This document shows positions 8,130 through 16,223 of a DNA stretch of 64,000 bases, piece by piece. Location of the stretch: positions 466,435 through 530,434 of the forward strand of contig NZ_JAUZQD010000005.1 in assembly GCF_030709675.1 (NCBI RefSeq), in the 5' to 3' direction. The position numbers and the translations under genes were made by a program. The notes below the pieces were generated by a model that made no database searches, was not told the origin of the DNA, and saw nothing but the letters and a program-made list of their open reading frames with translations. Numbering within the stretch: position 1 is the stretch's first letter; the number at the start of each line of letters is the position of its first letter. This stretch comes from Symbioplanes lichenis (GTDB taxonomy: Bacteria > Actinomycetota > Actinomycetes > Mycobacteriales > Micromonosporaceae).

Positions 8130-9181
8130 CACTCCATCTGGTCGCGCGGGTCGAGATCGCCCGCCCGGCTGCTCAGCAGGCGGCGGTAGGACGCCAGCCG
8201 CCTCGGATCGGCCTTGCCCGCCGCCACCCAGGCGTCCAGCGCGCAGTCGACGTCGGCCGCCGTGTGGCCGCAGTTGGGCGGGCAGTCGACCGTACCCTCG
8301 ACCAGGTCGGGGAAGCCGTGCAACAGGCTGTCGGCGCTCACGTGGGCCAGCCCGAAGCTGCGGATCCCCGGGGTGTCGACGATCCAGCCCGGGTCGCCCT
8401 TCTTGCGCACGCGGGGCAGCCGCAACGCCACCGCGCTGGTGGACGTGTGCCGGCCCTTGCCCACGGCGCTCACCACGCCGGTCGCCCGCAGCGCGTCCGG
8501 CACCAGCCGGTTGACCAGCGTGGACTTGCCGACGCCGGAGTGGCCGACCAGCACCGAGATGCGGTCGGCCAGATGCTCGCGCAGCTCGGCGAGGTCGCTG
8601 CCGGGCTCGACCAGCACGTAGGGGAGGTCGAGCTCGGCGTAGTAGCCGAGGATCTGCTCGGGGCCGGCGAGGTCGGCCTTGGTGAGGCAGAGGAGGGGCT
8701 CGACGCCGGCGTCGTACGCGGCGACCAGGCACCGGTCGATGAAGCCGGTCCGCGGCTGCGGGTCGGCCAGCGCGCTCACGATGACCAGCCGGTCGGCGTT
8801 GGCCACGACCACCCGCTCGAGGCGGCCCTCCGGCGTGGTGTCGTCGTCGTCCGCCGTGCGCCGCAGCACCGACGTGCGCTCGCTGATCCGGACGATGCGG
8901 GCCAGCGCCCCGGGCGAGCCGGACACGTCGCCGACCAGGGACACCCGGTCGCCGACCACGACCGACTTGCGGCCCAGCTCGCGGGCGCGCATGGCGGTGA
9001 TCAGCTCGTCCTGGCTCTCGGCGTCCTCGCGGACGCAGCCGTAGCGGCCCCGGTCCACGGTGATGACCAGCGCCTCGACGGCGTCCTCGTGCTTGGGCCG
9101 GGTCCTGGTGCGCGGGCGCGACGACCGGCCCGGCCGGACCCGGACGTCGTCCTCGTCGTACTCCCGCTTGCGTGCCGGCAG
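8129..9181 (-). CDS. rsgA: Ribosome small-subunit GTPase RsgA, probable CTG start
   Basis: A 350-residue circularly permuted GTPase that acts late in 30S ribosome assembly. It has an N-terminal OB-like domain, then G4 (LTKADL), G1 (GHSGVGKSTLVNRL), G3 (DTPGIRSFG) and a C-terminal zinc site with Cys, Cys, His and Cys in CPPNCGHTAADVDCAL. The family's N-terminus (YDEDDVRVRPGR) begins close to the aroA stop, but no ATG, GTG or TTG lies there. The CTG at 9181-9179, six bases after GGGAG, gives a normal-length product. The nearest usual start, a GTG, is about 30 codons upstream inside aroA. Confidence 0.88.
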   Translation of the reverse strand: MPARKREYDEDDVRVRPGRSSRPRTRTRPKHEDAVEALVITVDRGRYGCVREDAESQDELITAMRARELGRKSVVVGDRVSLVGDVSGSPGALARIVRISERTSVLRRTADDDDTTPEGRLERVVVANADRLVIVSALADPQPRTGFIDRCLVAAYDAGVEPLLCLTKADLAGPEQILGYYAELDLPYVLVEPGSDLAELREHLADRISVLVGHSGVGKSTLVNRLVPDALRATGVVSAVGKGRHTSTSAVALRLPRVRKKGDPGWIVDTPGIRSFGLAHVSADSLLHGFPDLVEGTVDCPPNCGHTAADVDCALDAWVAAGKADPRRLASYRRLLSSRAGDLDPRDQME

Positions 9182-9183
9182 GA

Positions 9184-10506
9184 TCAGCTCCCTGTCGTCG
9201 TCGCCGGCCCCGGGTCCGGGGCGGTCACCAGGCCGGCCCACAGCTCGGGGAACTCGGGCAGCGTCTTGGACGTACACGCTACGTCGGTCAGCTCGACCCC
9301 GCTCACCTTGAGCCCGATCACCGCCGCGGCGTGGGCCATCCGGTGGTCGGCGTAGGTCTCGAAGGACGCGCCCCGCAGCGGCCCGGGCGTGATGTCGAGC
9401 CCGTCGTGGTGCTCGGTGACCTCGGCGCCGACCTTGCGCAGCTCGCGGGCCAGCGCGGCGATCCGGTCGGTCTCGTGGCCGCGGATGTGCGCCACGCCGC
9501 GGATCGAGGACGGCCCGTCGGCCAGCGCGGCCAGCGCGGCGATCACCGGGGTCAGCTCGCTGACCTCGGACAGGTCGGCCTCGATGCCGTGCAGCCGGTT
9601 GGTGCCGCGCACGGTCAGACTCTCCTCGCACTGCTGCACCCGGGCGCCGATGCGGGTGAGCAGGTCGGTGAGGGTGTCGACGGGCTGCCAGCTCTCCCAC
9701 GGCCAGCCCGACAGCGTCACGGCGCCGCCGGTCACCATGGCCGCGGCGAAGAAGGGCGCCGCGCCGGACAGGTCGGGCTCGATCGCCCAGGTGTGGCCGT
9801 GCAGCGCGCCGGGCTCGACCCGCCACACGTCGGGCACGCTCTCGTCGACGACCGCCCCGGCGGCGCGCAGCATGTGGGTCGTCATGCGCAGGTGCGGCGC
9901 GGACGGCACGGGCGGACCCTCGTGCCGGAGCACCAGGCCCTTGGTGAAGCGCGGCGCCGAGAGCAGCAGGCCCGACACGAACTGGCTCGACCCGGACGCG
10001 TCGATGACCGCTTCGCCGCCCTCGATCCCGCCCGTCCCGTGCACGGTCAGCGGCAGGCCGCCGGTCTCCGCCGCGTCGAGGGTGGCGCCGAGGGCCCGGA
10101 GCGCGTCGAGGATGGGCCGCAGCGGCCGGTTGCGCGCGTGCGGGTCGCCGTCGAAGGTCACCGTGCCGTCGGCCAGCGCGGCCACGGGCGGCAGGAAGCG
10201 CATGACCGTGCCCGCCAGCCCGACGTCCACGGTGGCGGGCCCGCGCAGGGCTCCGGGCGTCACGGTCCAGCGCTCGGCGTCCGTGGTGTCGACCGCCGAG
10301 CCGAGGGCGGTCAGGGCGGTGGCCATCAACGTGGTGTCGCGGGCCCGCAGCGGGCGCACGATCGTCGAGGGGCCGTCGGCGAGCGCGCTGAGCACCAAGG
10401 CGCGGGCGGTCATCGACTTGGAGCCGGGCAGGCGCACGGGCGCCGTGACCGGTCCGGTGGCCACGGGCGCCGTCCAAGGGCGGGCTGCTGCTGTCACGAC
10501 CCTCAT
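9184..10506 (-). CDS. aroA: 3-phosphoshikimate 1-carboxyvinyltransferase
   Basis: EPSP synthase of about 440 residues, joining PEP and shikimate-3-phosphate in the chorismate pathway. The N-terminal motif LPGSKSMTARALVLSALADG and the mid-protein GLAGTVMRFLPPVAALADG are diagnostic, as is the C-terminal SFETYADHRMAHAAAVIGL. ATG at 10506 is taken as the start, although GTG at 10497 and an upstream GTG at 10527 are possible. It heads a leftward operon with rsgA, hisN and a transporter. It is divergent from the SRAP gene, sharing a 70-bp control region. Confidence 0.93.
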   Translation of the reverse strand: MRVVTAAARPWTAPVATGPVTAPVRLPGSKSMTARALVLSALADGPSTIVRPLRARDTTLMATALTALGSAVDTTDAERWTVTPGALRGPATVDVGLAGTVMRFLPPVAALADGTVTFDGDPHARNRPLRPILDALRALGATLDAAETGGLPLTVHGTGGIEGGEAVIDASGSSQFVSGLLLSAPRFTKGLVLRHEGPPVPSAPHLRMTTHMLRAAGAVVDESVPDVWRVEPGALHGHTWAIEPDLSGAAPFFAAAMVTGGAVTLSGWPWESWQPVDTLTDLLTRIGARVQQCEESLTVRGTNRLHGIEADLSEVSELTPVIAALAALADGPSSIRGVAHIRGHETDRIAALARELRKVGAEVTEHHDGLDITPGPLRGASFETYADHRMAHAAAVIGLKVSGVELTDVACTSKTLPEFPELWAGLVTAPDPGPATTTGS

Positions 10507-10576
10507 TCTGCCGGGTAGGTGTGACACCGCTCGGACGGGTCAGCGGGTTGCCGGCCCACGGCGTACTGTCGGGCCC

Positions 10577-11239
10577 ATGTGCGGGCGTTACGCGACGACG
10601 AAGAGCGAGGCCGACCTCAGCCGGCTCTTCGACGCCGTGCCGGTGGCCGAGGCGCCCGCCGCGAGCTGGAACGTCGCGCCCACCGACCCGGTGCCGGTGA
10701 TCCGGGTGTCGGGCACGCACGCGGCCCGGGTCGTCGACACCGTGCGCTGGGGGCTCCCGGGGCACAAGGGCGCCATGATCAACGCGCGGGCCGAGACGGT
10801 CGACCGGCTGCCCGCCTTCAAGTCGTCGTTCGAACGGCGGCGCTGCCTGGTGCCGGCCGACGGCTGGTACGAGTGGGTGCGCGACGGCAAGCGGAAACAA
10901 CCCTTCTACATGACGCCGCGCGACGGGTCGGTGCTCGCGTTCGCGGGGCTCTGGACGCGGCGCGAGGACACGATGACCTGCGGCGTGATCACGACCGCGG
11001 CGCTCGGCGGGCTGGTTCGCGTACACGATCGGATGCCGTTGATCCTCCCGCCCGAGCGGTGGGACGAGTGGCTGGCCGCGGAGAGCGCGGACCCCGGCCT
11101 GCTGCGGCCGCTCACGCCCGGCGATCTCGACACCCTGATCGAGGTACGCCCGGTGGGCGCCGCCGTCGGGAACGTGCGCAACAACGGGCCGCAGCTGACC
11201 GCCCCGGCCGCCGAGGTTCTCGAGGATGTGCTTTTCTGA
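10577..11239 (+). CDS. SRAP (HMCES/YedK) abasic-site DNA-protein crosslink protein
   Basis: A 220-residue SOS-response-associated-peptidase-family protein. The catalytic Cys2 follows the initiator (MCGRYATT), and the conserved WNVAPTDPVPVIR, INARAETV, RRCLVPADGWYEW and VHDRMPLIL blocks are all present. Family members trap abasic sites in single-stranded DNA by a thiazolidine link. Start ATG 10577 is fixed by the requirement for Cys at position 2. Divergent from aroA, as in Mycobacterium. Confidence 0.93.
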   Translation: MCGRYATTKSEADLSRLFDAVPVAEAPAASWNVAPTDPVPVIRVSGTHAARVVDTVRWGLPGHKGAMINARAETVDRLPAFKSSFERRRCLVPADGWYEWVRDGKRKQPFYMTPRDGSVLAFAGLWTRREDTMTCGVITTAALGGLVRVHDRMPLILPPERWDEWLAAESADPGLLRPLTPGDLDTLIEVRPVGAAVGNVRNNGPQLTAPAAEVLEDVLF

Positions 11240-11259
11240 TCTTGCCGATCGGTGAACGG

Positions 11260-11279
11260 CCGTGGGCGCGCTCCCACGG
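11260..11279 (+). terminator. Short hairpin after the SRAP gene
   Basis: A perfect 7-bp stem, CCGTGGG and CCCACGG, with a 6-base loop lies 20 bases after the SRAP stop. No T-run follows, so strength is uncertain. Confidence 0.45.
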
Positions 11280-11505
11280 ATTGCGAAAACGGACGATGTC
11301 CGAAGTTGCCGGAACGCCGCCCGTGGTGACGCGTTTCGCCCCGGTATCGTGCGTTCCGTAACTGGAAAGTTTGTTGGGAAATAGATAAGCCCCTTGTTCC
11401 GCCCCTTCTCCGTGCGATAGAAAACTGCGCCGGCGTGGTGACGGGTTCGTACCGTGCGGACCACGGCACCACAGCCCCGCCGGCACCCACGGGGGAGGTG
11501 GGCTG

Positions 11506-11901
11506 ATGACACGCGCACGTATGCCGCGGCCGCACGAGGTCGCTATCGCACGCCGTGATCCACGGCTGCTGGAGGCGCTCGGCGAACGCCGGTCCGACGA
11601 GGCCTGGCGCACCCGCGGCGCCTGCCGCACCGTCGATCCGGAGACGTTCTTCCCGGCGCCCAACGAGCCGACCGAGGGCGCCGTCGCGCTCTGCGGCTCG
11701 TGCGAGGTCCGGGGGGCCTGCCTGGCCTGGGCCCTGCAGGTCGGCGACTGCCACGGCGTCTGGGGCGGCACGACGCCCCGCGAGCGGCGGGCCATGCTGA
11801 TCGCCTGGCGGGAGCGGGTGCAGCCGAACGGCGACCCGGTCGACGACGGGACCGACGAGGCGGACCGCAAGCTGCTCACCCTGGAGCCCACCGCACGCTA
11901 G
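11506..11901 (+). CDS. WhiB-like [4Fe-4S] regulator
   Basis: A 131-residue Wbl protein. The four cluster ligands are Cys in RGACRT, then CGSC and a third spaced by five residues (CGSCEVRGAC). The conserved turn GVWGGTTPRERR follows. It carries longer N- and C-terminal tails than the small WhiB1 type. A strong ribosome site, GGGGGAGGTGGG, sits just before the ATG. It lies ten bases ahead of a hydrolase gene. Which of the Wbl subclasses it belongs to is not clear. Wbl proteins generally act by binding the principal sigma factor. Confidence 0.88.
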   Translation: MTRARMPRPHEVAIARRDPRLLEALGERRSDEAWRTRGACRTVDPETFFPAPNEPTEGAVALCGSCEVRGACLAWALQVGDCHGVWGGTTPRERRAMLIAWRERVQPNGDPVDDGTDEADRKLLTLEPTAR

Positions 11902-11910
11902 GTTCGACCC

Positions 11911-12510
11911 GTGCAGGAGCTCGAGATCACCACGCCCCGGGGCACGGCGCGGGTCCGCATCACGGATCCCGCCGGCGCTCCCGGGGCGTCGCTCGTCCTG
12001 GGGCACGGCGCGGGCGGCGGCGTCGACGCGCCCGACCTGACCGCCGTCCACGACGCCGCGGTCGCGGCCGGCCTGCGCGTGGCCCTGGTCACCCAGCCCT
12101 ACCGCGTCGCCGGCCGTCGCGCCCCCGCTCCGGCCACCCATCTCGACGAGGCGTGGACCGCTGTGGTCTCGTCGCTGGCCTCTCCGCTGCCGCTGATCGT
12201 CGGCGGCCGGTCGAGTGGTGCCCGCGTGGCGTGTCGCACTGCCGTGGCCGTCGGCGCGGCCGGGGTGCTGGCCTTGGCCTTCCCCCTGCACCCGCCGGGC
12301 AAGACGGACAAAAGCCGCGCTGCGGAGCTGCCGTCGTCGCTGCCCACGCTGGTCGTGAACGGCGACCGGGACCCCTTCGGCGTGCCTGTGGCCAGCGCGA
12401 ACGTCTCAGTCGTCGTGCGTCCGGGCGCCGTGCACGACCTGCGCAAGGACCTCCCCGGCACGGCCGCCGCCGTTGTCGACTGGCTGCGCCGGAATGCGTG
12501 GGCCCACTGA
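11911..12510 (+). CDS. Alpha/beta-hydrolase family protein
   Basis: A 199-residue cytoplasmic alpha/beta hydrolase of the small KANL3/Tex30-like group. The oxyanion segment is VLGHGAGGG, the nucleophile elbow GGRSSGARVA (Ser in GRSSG), an acidic residue follows in VVNGDRDPFG, and the catalytic His is in PGAVHDL. The GTG start follows the whiB-like gene by nine bases. Substrate is unknown. The sigR promoter begins 13 bases after its stop. Confidence 0.78.
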   Translation: MQELEITTPRGTARVRITDPAGAPGASLVLGHGAGGGVDAPDLTAVHDAAVAAGLRVALVTQPYRVAGRRAPAPATHLDEAWTAVVSSLASPLPLIVGGRSSGARVACRTAVAVGAAGVLALAFPLHPPGKTDKSRAAELPSSLPTLVVNGDRDPFGVPVASANVSVVVRPGAVHDLRKDLPGTAAAVVDWLRRNAWAH

Positions 12511-12522
12511 TCGATGCCGGTC

Positions 12523-12548
12523 GGAATGCGGACAGCCCGTTCGTGGTT
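12523..12548 (+). promoter_or_regulatory. SigR-dependent promoter of sigR-rsrA
   Basis: GGAAT at 12523-12527 and GTT at 12546-12548 are separated by exactly 18 bases, the established SigR consensus GGAAT-N18-GTT. It lies about 240 bases before the SigR start, so sigR should be autoregulated and induced by thiol oxidation. Transcription would start near 12555. Confidence 0.8.
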
Positions 12549-12789
12549 ACTACCCCCGGAAGGCTGTACGTCGGAAGGGGTACTTGAGGTGCATGCCGGA
12601 ACAGGTTTCGCCGAGCGGAGCGGCCTGCCCGCCCGCAAGGTGCAGGAGCTTCTGCATTCGCCGGAGTGGCCCGCCGCGTCGCTCCCGGCGGTCACGCCAT
12701 CGGTGAGTGTCAGCACACCGGCGGTTTTCGAAACCGCGAGCGGGGCACTACCCGTATCCTCGGCGGGGCAGTCGAGGGGAGAGGTGCGG

Positions 12790-13428
12790 GTGACGCCAGC
12801 AGAGCGGACCAGCAGGACCAAGCGGAGTGCACGGACCGACGAGGACCGGGCGCGCTTCGAGCGTGACGCCATGCCCTTCGTGGATCAGCTCTACGCTGCC
12901 GCGCTGCGCATGACGCGGAACCCGGCCGACGCCGAGGACCTGGTGCAGGAGACGTTCCTCAAGGCGTTCTCCGCCTTCCACCAGTTCGAGGAGGGCACCA
13001 ACCTCAAGGCCTGGCTCTACCGGATCCTGACCAACACCTACATCAACTCCTACCGGCGCAAGCAGCGGCAGCCCGTGCAGGCGCCCACGGAGGAGATCAC
13101 CGACTGGCAGCTCGCCTCGAGCGAGTCGCACACGTCGCAGGGTCTGCGCTCGGCCGAGACCGAGGCGCTGGACCGGCTGCCCGACAGCGACATCAAGGAC
13201 GCGCTGCAGCAGCTGCCCGAGGAGTTCCGTCTCGCCGTCTACCTCGCCGATGTCGAGGGTTTCTCGTACAAGGAGATCGCCGACATCATGGGCACGCCGA
13301 TCGGCACGGTCATGTCGCGCCTGCACCGCGGACGCCGTAACCTCCGCAAGATGCTGGAGCAGTACGCCGCCGACCGGGGCGTGACCCGCACGTCCGACGC
13401 GTCCGCTCCCGCCGCCCAGGAGGCCTGA
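12790..13428 (+). CDS. sigR: ECF sigma factor SigR
   Basis: A 212-residue group 4 sigma factor of the SigR/SigH type, which directs thiol-oxidative-stress genes. Region 2 has [20 protein letters not shown] and [15 protein letters not shown]; region 4 has [19 protein letters not shown] followed by [12 protein letters not shown]. These blocks are nearly those of Streptomyces SigR. GTG 12790 is chosen because GGGGAGAG lies six bases upstream. The frame stays open for about 90 more codons, and a second GTG at 12589 could start a longer form. The anti-sigma gene follows after five bases. Its own promoter matches its consensus. Confidence 0.92.
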   Translation: MTPAERTSRTKRSARTDEDRARFERDAMPFVDQLYAAALRMTRNPADAEDLVQETFLKAFSAFHQFEEGTNLKAWLYRILTNTYINSYRRKQRQPVQAPTEEITDWQLASSESHTSQGLRSAETEALDRLPDSDIKDALQQLPEEFRLAVYLADVEGFSYKEIADIMGTPIGTVMSRLHRGRRNLRKMLEQYAADRGVTRTSDASAPAAQEA

Positions 13429-13433
13429 GCGAC

Positions 13434-13715
13434 ATGAGCGACGACGACAAGGACAAGGCCGACTGCGACGTCGTGATCAGCGAGGTCTATCTCTACCTCG
13501 ACCTCGAGTGCAGCGACGAGCGGCGCGCGCTGATCAAGCATCACCTCGACGACTGCTCCGACTGCCTGCGCGAGTACGGCATCGAGCATGAGGTCAAGGC
13601 GCTGGTCGCCCGCTGCTGCGGGGCCGAGACGGCGCCCCGGGAGCTGCGCGAGCGCATCAAGATCAAGCTGAGCGAGCACGTCGTCGAGGCGGAGAGCCAC
13701 GAATACCTGCCGTAA
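13434..13715 (+). CDS. rsrA: Zinc anti-sigma factor RsrA
   Basis: A 93-residue ZAS-family anti-sigma factor. The redox zinc motif His-x3-Cys-x2-Cys is visible as HHLDDCSDC, with an upstream Cys in LDLECSDE. A further CC pair occurs in VARCCGAE. In reduced cells such proteins hold SigR inactive; disulfide stress ejects zinc and frees the sigma. The ATG comes five bases after the sigR stop, giving matched expression. Confidence 0.93.
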   Translation: MSDDDKDKADCDVVISEVYLYLDLECSDERRALIKHHLDDCSDCLREYGIEHEVKALVARCCGAETAPRELRERIKIKLSEHVVEAESHEYLP

Positions 13716-13732
13716 CCAGAGGTCGTGACGTC

Positions 13733-13767
13733 GAAGGGCCCGCACCGATCACCGGTGCGGGCCCTTC
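13733..13767. terminator. Strong bidirectional hairpin between rsrA and the bL37 gene
   Basis: A perfect 15-bp stem with a 5-base loop: GAAGGGCCCGCACCG (13733-13747) pairs with 13753-13767. It lies 17 bases after rsrA and 13 bases after the convergent bL37 gene, so it can end both transcripts. Confidence 0.8.
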
Positions 13768-13780
13768 GTCATGCCACGGC

Positions 13781-13855
13781 TCAGGAGTTGGGACGCTTGC
13801 CGTGGTTCGCGCCGCTCTTCTTACGAGCCTTCTTCTTCCGGGCCTTCTTCGCCAT
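13781..13855 (-). CDS. Ribosomal protein bL37 (24 residues)
   Basis: A tiny basic protein, beginning MAKKARKKKARKK and ending ANHGKRPNS, matches the actinobacterial large-subunit protein bL37 first seen in mycobacterial ribosome structures. Nearly half the residues are Lys or Arg. A ribosome site (AGGAGA) lies about eight bases before the ATG. Below usual gene-length cut-offs, it is easily missed. Identification is from memory of the family's length and C-terminal NHGKRPN motif. Confidence 0.8.
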   Translation of the reverse strand: MAKKARKKKARKKSGANHGKRPNS

Positions 13856-14067
13856 GCCGCTCTCCTGTCGTCGCTGCTTCTCCGGACCCGCCGCACGGCG
13901 CCGCCGCCCGCCGGGTCCGAGCTCGATCCGGACCGGCCGCGGCGGAACCGCGTGACCTGTCCGACCCGCCGATGGTAGTCGCCCCGAGTTGCCCGTCCGG
14001 CCGCTGGGCTCGTACCCGGAAATCATGATTGGATGAGGTCCCCAGTGACTGGTGGAAGGACGGCACC

Positions 14068-14283
14068 GTGGCCGACGAGATCCGTGCTGAGATGGTGGCG
14101 AACGTCTGGAAGGTCGTGGCCGCCCCGGGCGCCGAGGTCGCGGAGGGCGACACCCTCGTGATCCTCGAGTCCATGAAGATGGAGATCCCGGTCCTGGCCG
14201 AGTCCGGCGGCACGCTCAAGGAGCTCTCCGTCCACGAGGGCGACGTCGTCCAGGAGGGCGACCTGATCGCCGTCATCGAGTAA
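14068..14283 (+). CDS. Biotin/lipoyl-attachment carrier protein (TB7.3-like)
   Basis: A 71-residue single-domain biotinyl carrier. The modification motif is ESMKMEIPV, with the target Lys between two Met, which favours biotin over lipoate. Both hairpins of the barrel are present (VVAAPGAEVAEGDTL and GDVVQEGDLIAVIE). GTG 14068 gives the same 71-residue length as M. tuberculosis TB7.3, which also sits beside the sigH/rshA pair. GGAAGG is suitably placed. No carboxylase gene is adjacent. Confidence 0.85.
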   Translation: MADEIRAEMVANVWKVVAAPGAEVAEGDTLVILESMKMEIPVLAESGGTLKELSVHEGDVVQEGDLIAVIE

Positions 14284-14344
14284 CAGCTCGGAGCAGTGAG
14301 CGGGCCGGCGGCCGGGGATGTGACGGCTCGGAGCAGCGAGCGGG

Positions 14345-15997
14345 TCAGCGGCCGGAGAACCAGCGGCGGAGGCGGCCGCGCTGGCGGGGGACCGGGGCGG
14401 CGACGCTTTCCAGGTCGCGGACCAGGGCGGACGCGCGGTCCCGGGCCTCGCGGCCGAGGTCCGGGGTGGCGAGGGCGAGCTGGGCGACGGACCAGGCCAG
14501 GGCGTCGCTCGTGTGGTCGGCGAGGCGGGCCGCGGCGGCGTCGTCGAGGCGGCGGGTGGCGAGGGCGGCGACGTCGGAGCGGGCGGCCGGGTCGACCCAG
14601 GCGTAGGTGACGAGGGCGAAGAGGGCCGCCTCGGTGATGGGGTCGAGGCCGCCGGTGGCGAGGTCGACCAGGTGGCGGCGGCGGGTGGATTCGCTCCAGG
14701 GCTGGTCGGTGTCGTGGTGGAGGAGTCCGAGGCAGGCCCAGACGCGGGCGCAGCGGGCCCAGAGAGTGGGGTCGTGGGCGGCCAGGGCCCGGCCCACCTC
14801 GTCGTCCGGGGCGGGCGGGGGGTCGGCGACGAGGGCGAGGAGCTCGGCCGGCTCGACGAGGACCAGGCCCAGGGCGGCGTCGTAGGCGGCCGGCGGGTGG
14901 GGCCACAGGGGATGGGCCAGGCGGTGGAGGCGGGCAACGGCCTCGGGGCCCGCGCCGGTGTAGGCGAGGGGTGAGCCCTTGGCCAGCGGGACGGCGGTGA
15001 GGCGGGCCGGGTCGACCGGGGTGTCGGGGGCGGACGGGACGCGGCTCAGCCAGGGCTGGTCGGCGCAGCACTCGGCGAGGTCGGTGTGCTCGTGGCTGTC
15101 GTCCGGATGGTCGCGCTGGAAGTCGGCCAGCCGGACCAGGTGGGTGAGGTCGCCGTCGGCCTGGTAGCGCAGGCGGTGGCCGGTGTGGACGGCGCACTCG
15201 AAACCGGGGTCGAGGGACAGGGCGCGGTCGATCCAGAGGAGGGCGTCGTCGAGGCGGCCGGCGTCGGCGAGCGTGCCGGCGATGTCGGCATAGACGGAGA
15301 GGTCCTCGGGGTCGTACATGACCGCGCGGCGCAATGCGGCCAGGGACTCCGGGATGCGGCCGGCGCTGCGGTAGGCGTACCCCAGCCAGATCTCCGCCAG
15401 TTTGGAGGGCCGCAGCCGGGTCCCCCGCAGCGCCCACTCCACCGCCAGGTCCGCCTCGCCGAGCCGGCGGGCCAGCGCCGAGCCGGCGCCCAGCAGCATC
15501 GCGTGGTCCGGGTGCGCGGTCACCGCGTGCCCGACCAGCGTCAGGTACGGCCGGAGCGCCGCCAGCCCGCCCTCCGGCGCCGGGTCCCCGATGGCCGTGC
15601 AGAGCTGCATCACGACGCGCGCGAGGATGCCGGGCTCCATCCGGACGCCCAGCCCCGGCTCGCTGACCCAGGGCACGCCCGCCCAGTCGACGCCCGGGGT
15701 GTGCCCGCTCGCGGCGGCCAGCAAGGGGAGGCCGTCCTCGGGGCGGCCGGCGGCGGCGAGCAGGTGGGCGCGGGCGACGACGGTGCCGACGAAGGCGTGC
15801 TGCTCGAGCGGGAAGAGCTCCAGGGCGCCGTCCGCGCGCTCGGCGAGCAGGCTCAGCAGCTCCTGGATCTCGGGCAGGGTGGGGGCGTGGGCGATGGCGC
15901 CGGCCACGTGGTCGGCGGCCCCGGCGAGGTCGCCGCGGTCGAGCGCCGCGCGGGCATGCTCCAGCTCGCGGGCGGCGGAGCGCCGGGCATCGTCCAT
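14345..15997 (-). CDS. Tetratricopeptide-repeat protein
   Basis: A 550-residue cytoplasmic protein of helical repeats. Clear TPR-like units include AEIWLGYAYRSAGRIPESLAAL-type helices around residues 210-290 (ESLAALRRAVMYDPEDLSVY, then GRLDDALLWIDRALSLDPG). Start ATG 15997 has GAGGAAGG upstream; the frame extends 26 codons further without a better signal. The C-terminal half is a helical region of unknown role ending in a basic RRWFSGR. Such repeats usually bind protein partners. It lies between the carrier and SIS genes on the opposite strand. Confidence 0.75.
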   Translation of the reverse strand: MDDARRSAARELEHARAALDRGDLAGAADHVAGAIAHAPTLPEIQELLSLLAERADGALELFPLEQHAFVGTVVARAHLLAAAGRPEDGLPLLAAASGHTPGVDWAGVPWVSEPGLGVRMEPGILARVVMQLCTAIGDPAPEGGLAALRPYLTLVGHAVTAHPDHAMLLGAGSALARRLGEADLAVEWALRGTRLRPSKLAEIWLGYAYRSAGRIPESLAALRRAVMYDPEDLSVYADIAGTLADAGRLDDALLWIDRALSLDPGFECAVHTGHRLRYQADGDLTHLVRLADFQRDHPDDSHEHTDLAECCADQPWLSRVPSAPDTPVDPARLTAVPLAKGSPLAYTGAGPEAVARLHRLAHPLWPHPPAAYDAALGLVLVEPAELLALVADPPPAPDDEVGRALAAHDPTLWARCARVWACLGLLHHDTDQPWSESTRRRHLVDLATGGLDPITEAALFALVTYAWVDPAARSDVAALATRRLDDAAAARLADHTSDALAWSVAQLALATPDLGREARDRASALVRDLESVAAPVPRQRGRLRRWFSGR

Positions 15998-16144
15998 GGC
16001 CGTGCCTTCCTCGCGCGCGTGGCCGATGCCGCCGGTGACATCGCGCGGAACACGCCGGGTGGCATGCCGGAGCACGCCGAGAAGCCATTGGCGAGCCTAG
16101 GCGAAGCGCACCAATATGTCAGTCCCCGAATGCTGCGCGTTCAT

Positions 16145-16174
16145 GCTCAGAACGTTGCGGTTCCGCGCTCAAAA
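16145..16174 (+). promoter_or_regulatory. Paired GCTCARAA repeats upstream of the SIS gene
   Basis: GCTCAGAA (16145-16152) and GCTCAAAA (16167-16174) are direct repeats 22 bp apart, two helical turns, within 80 bases of the SIS start. Spacing suits a dimeric sugar-responsive regulator, but the protein is not known and chance cannot be excluded. Confidence 0.3.
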
Positions 16175-16223
16175 GTGCAACACTGCGCAGCGTACGAGCA
16201 GCAGGCGCGACAGGGGAGGACCA

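Noticed and set aside
9187..11518. Long minus-strand extension upstream of rsgA
   Set aside because: It runs across aroA and the SRAP gene in a shadow frame with Arg/Ala/Gly-skewed composition.
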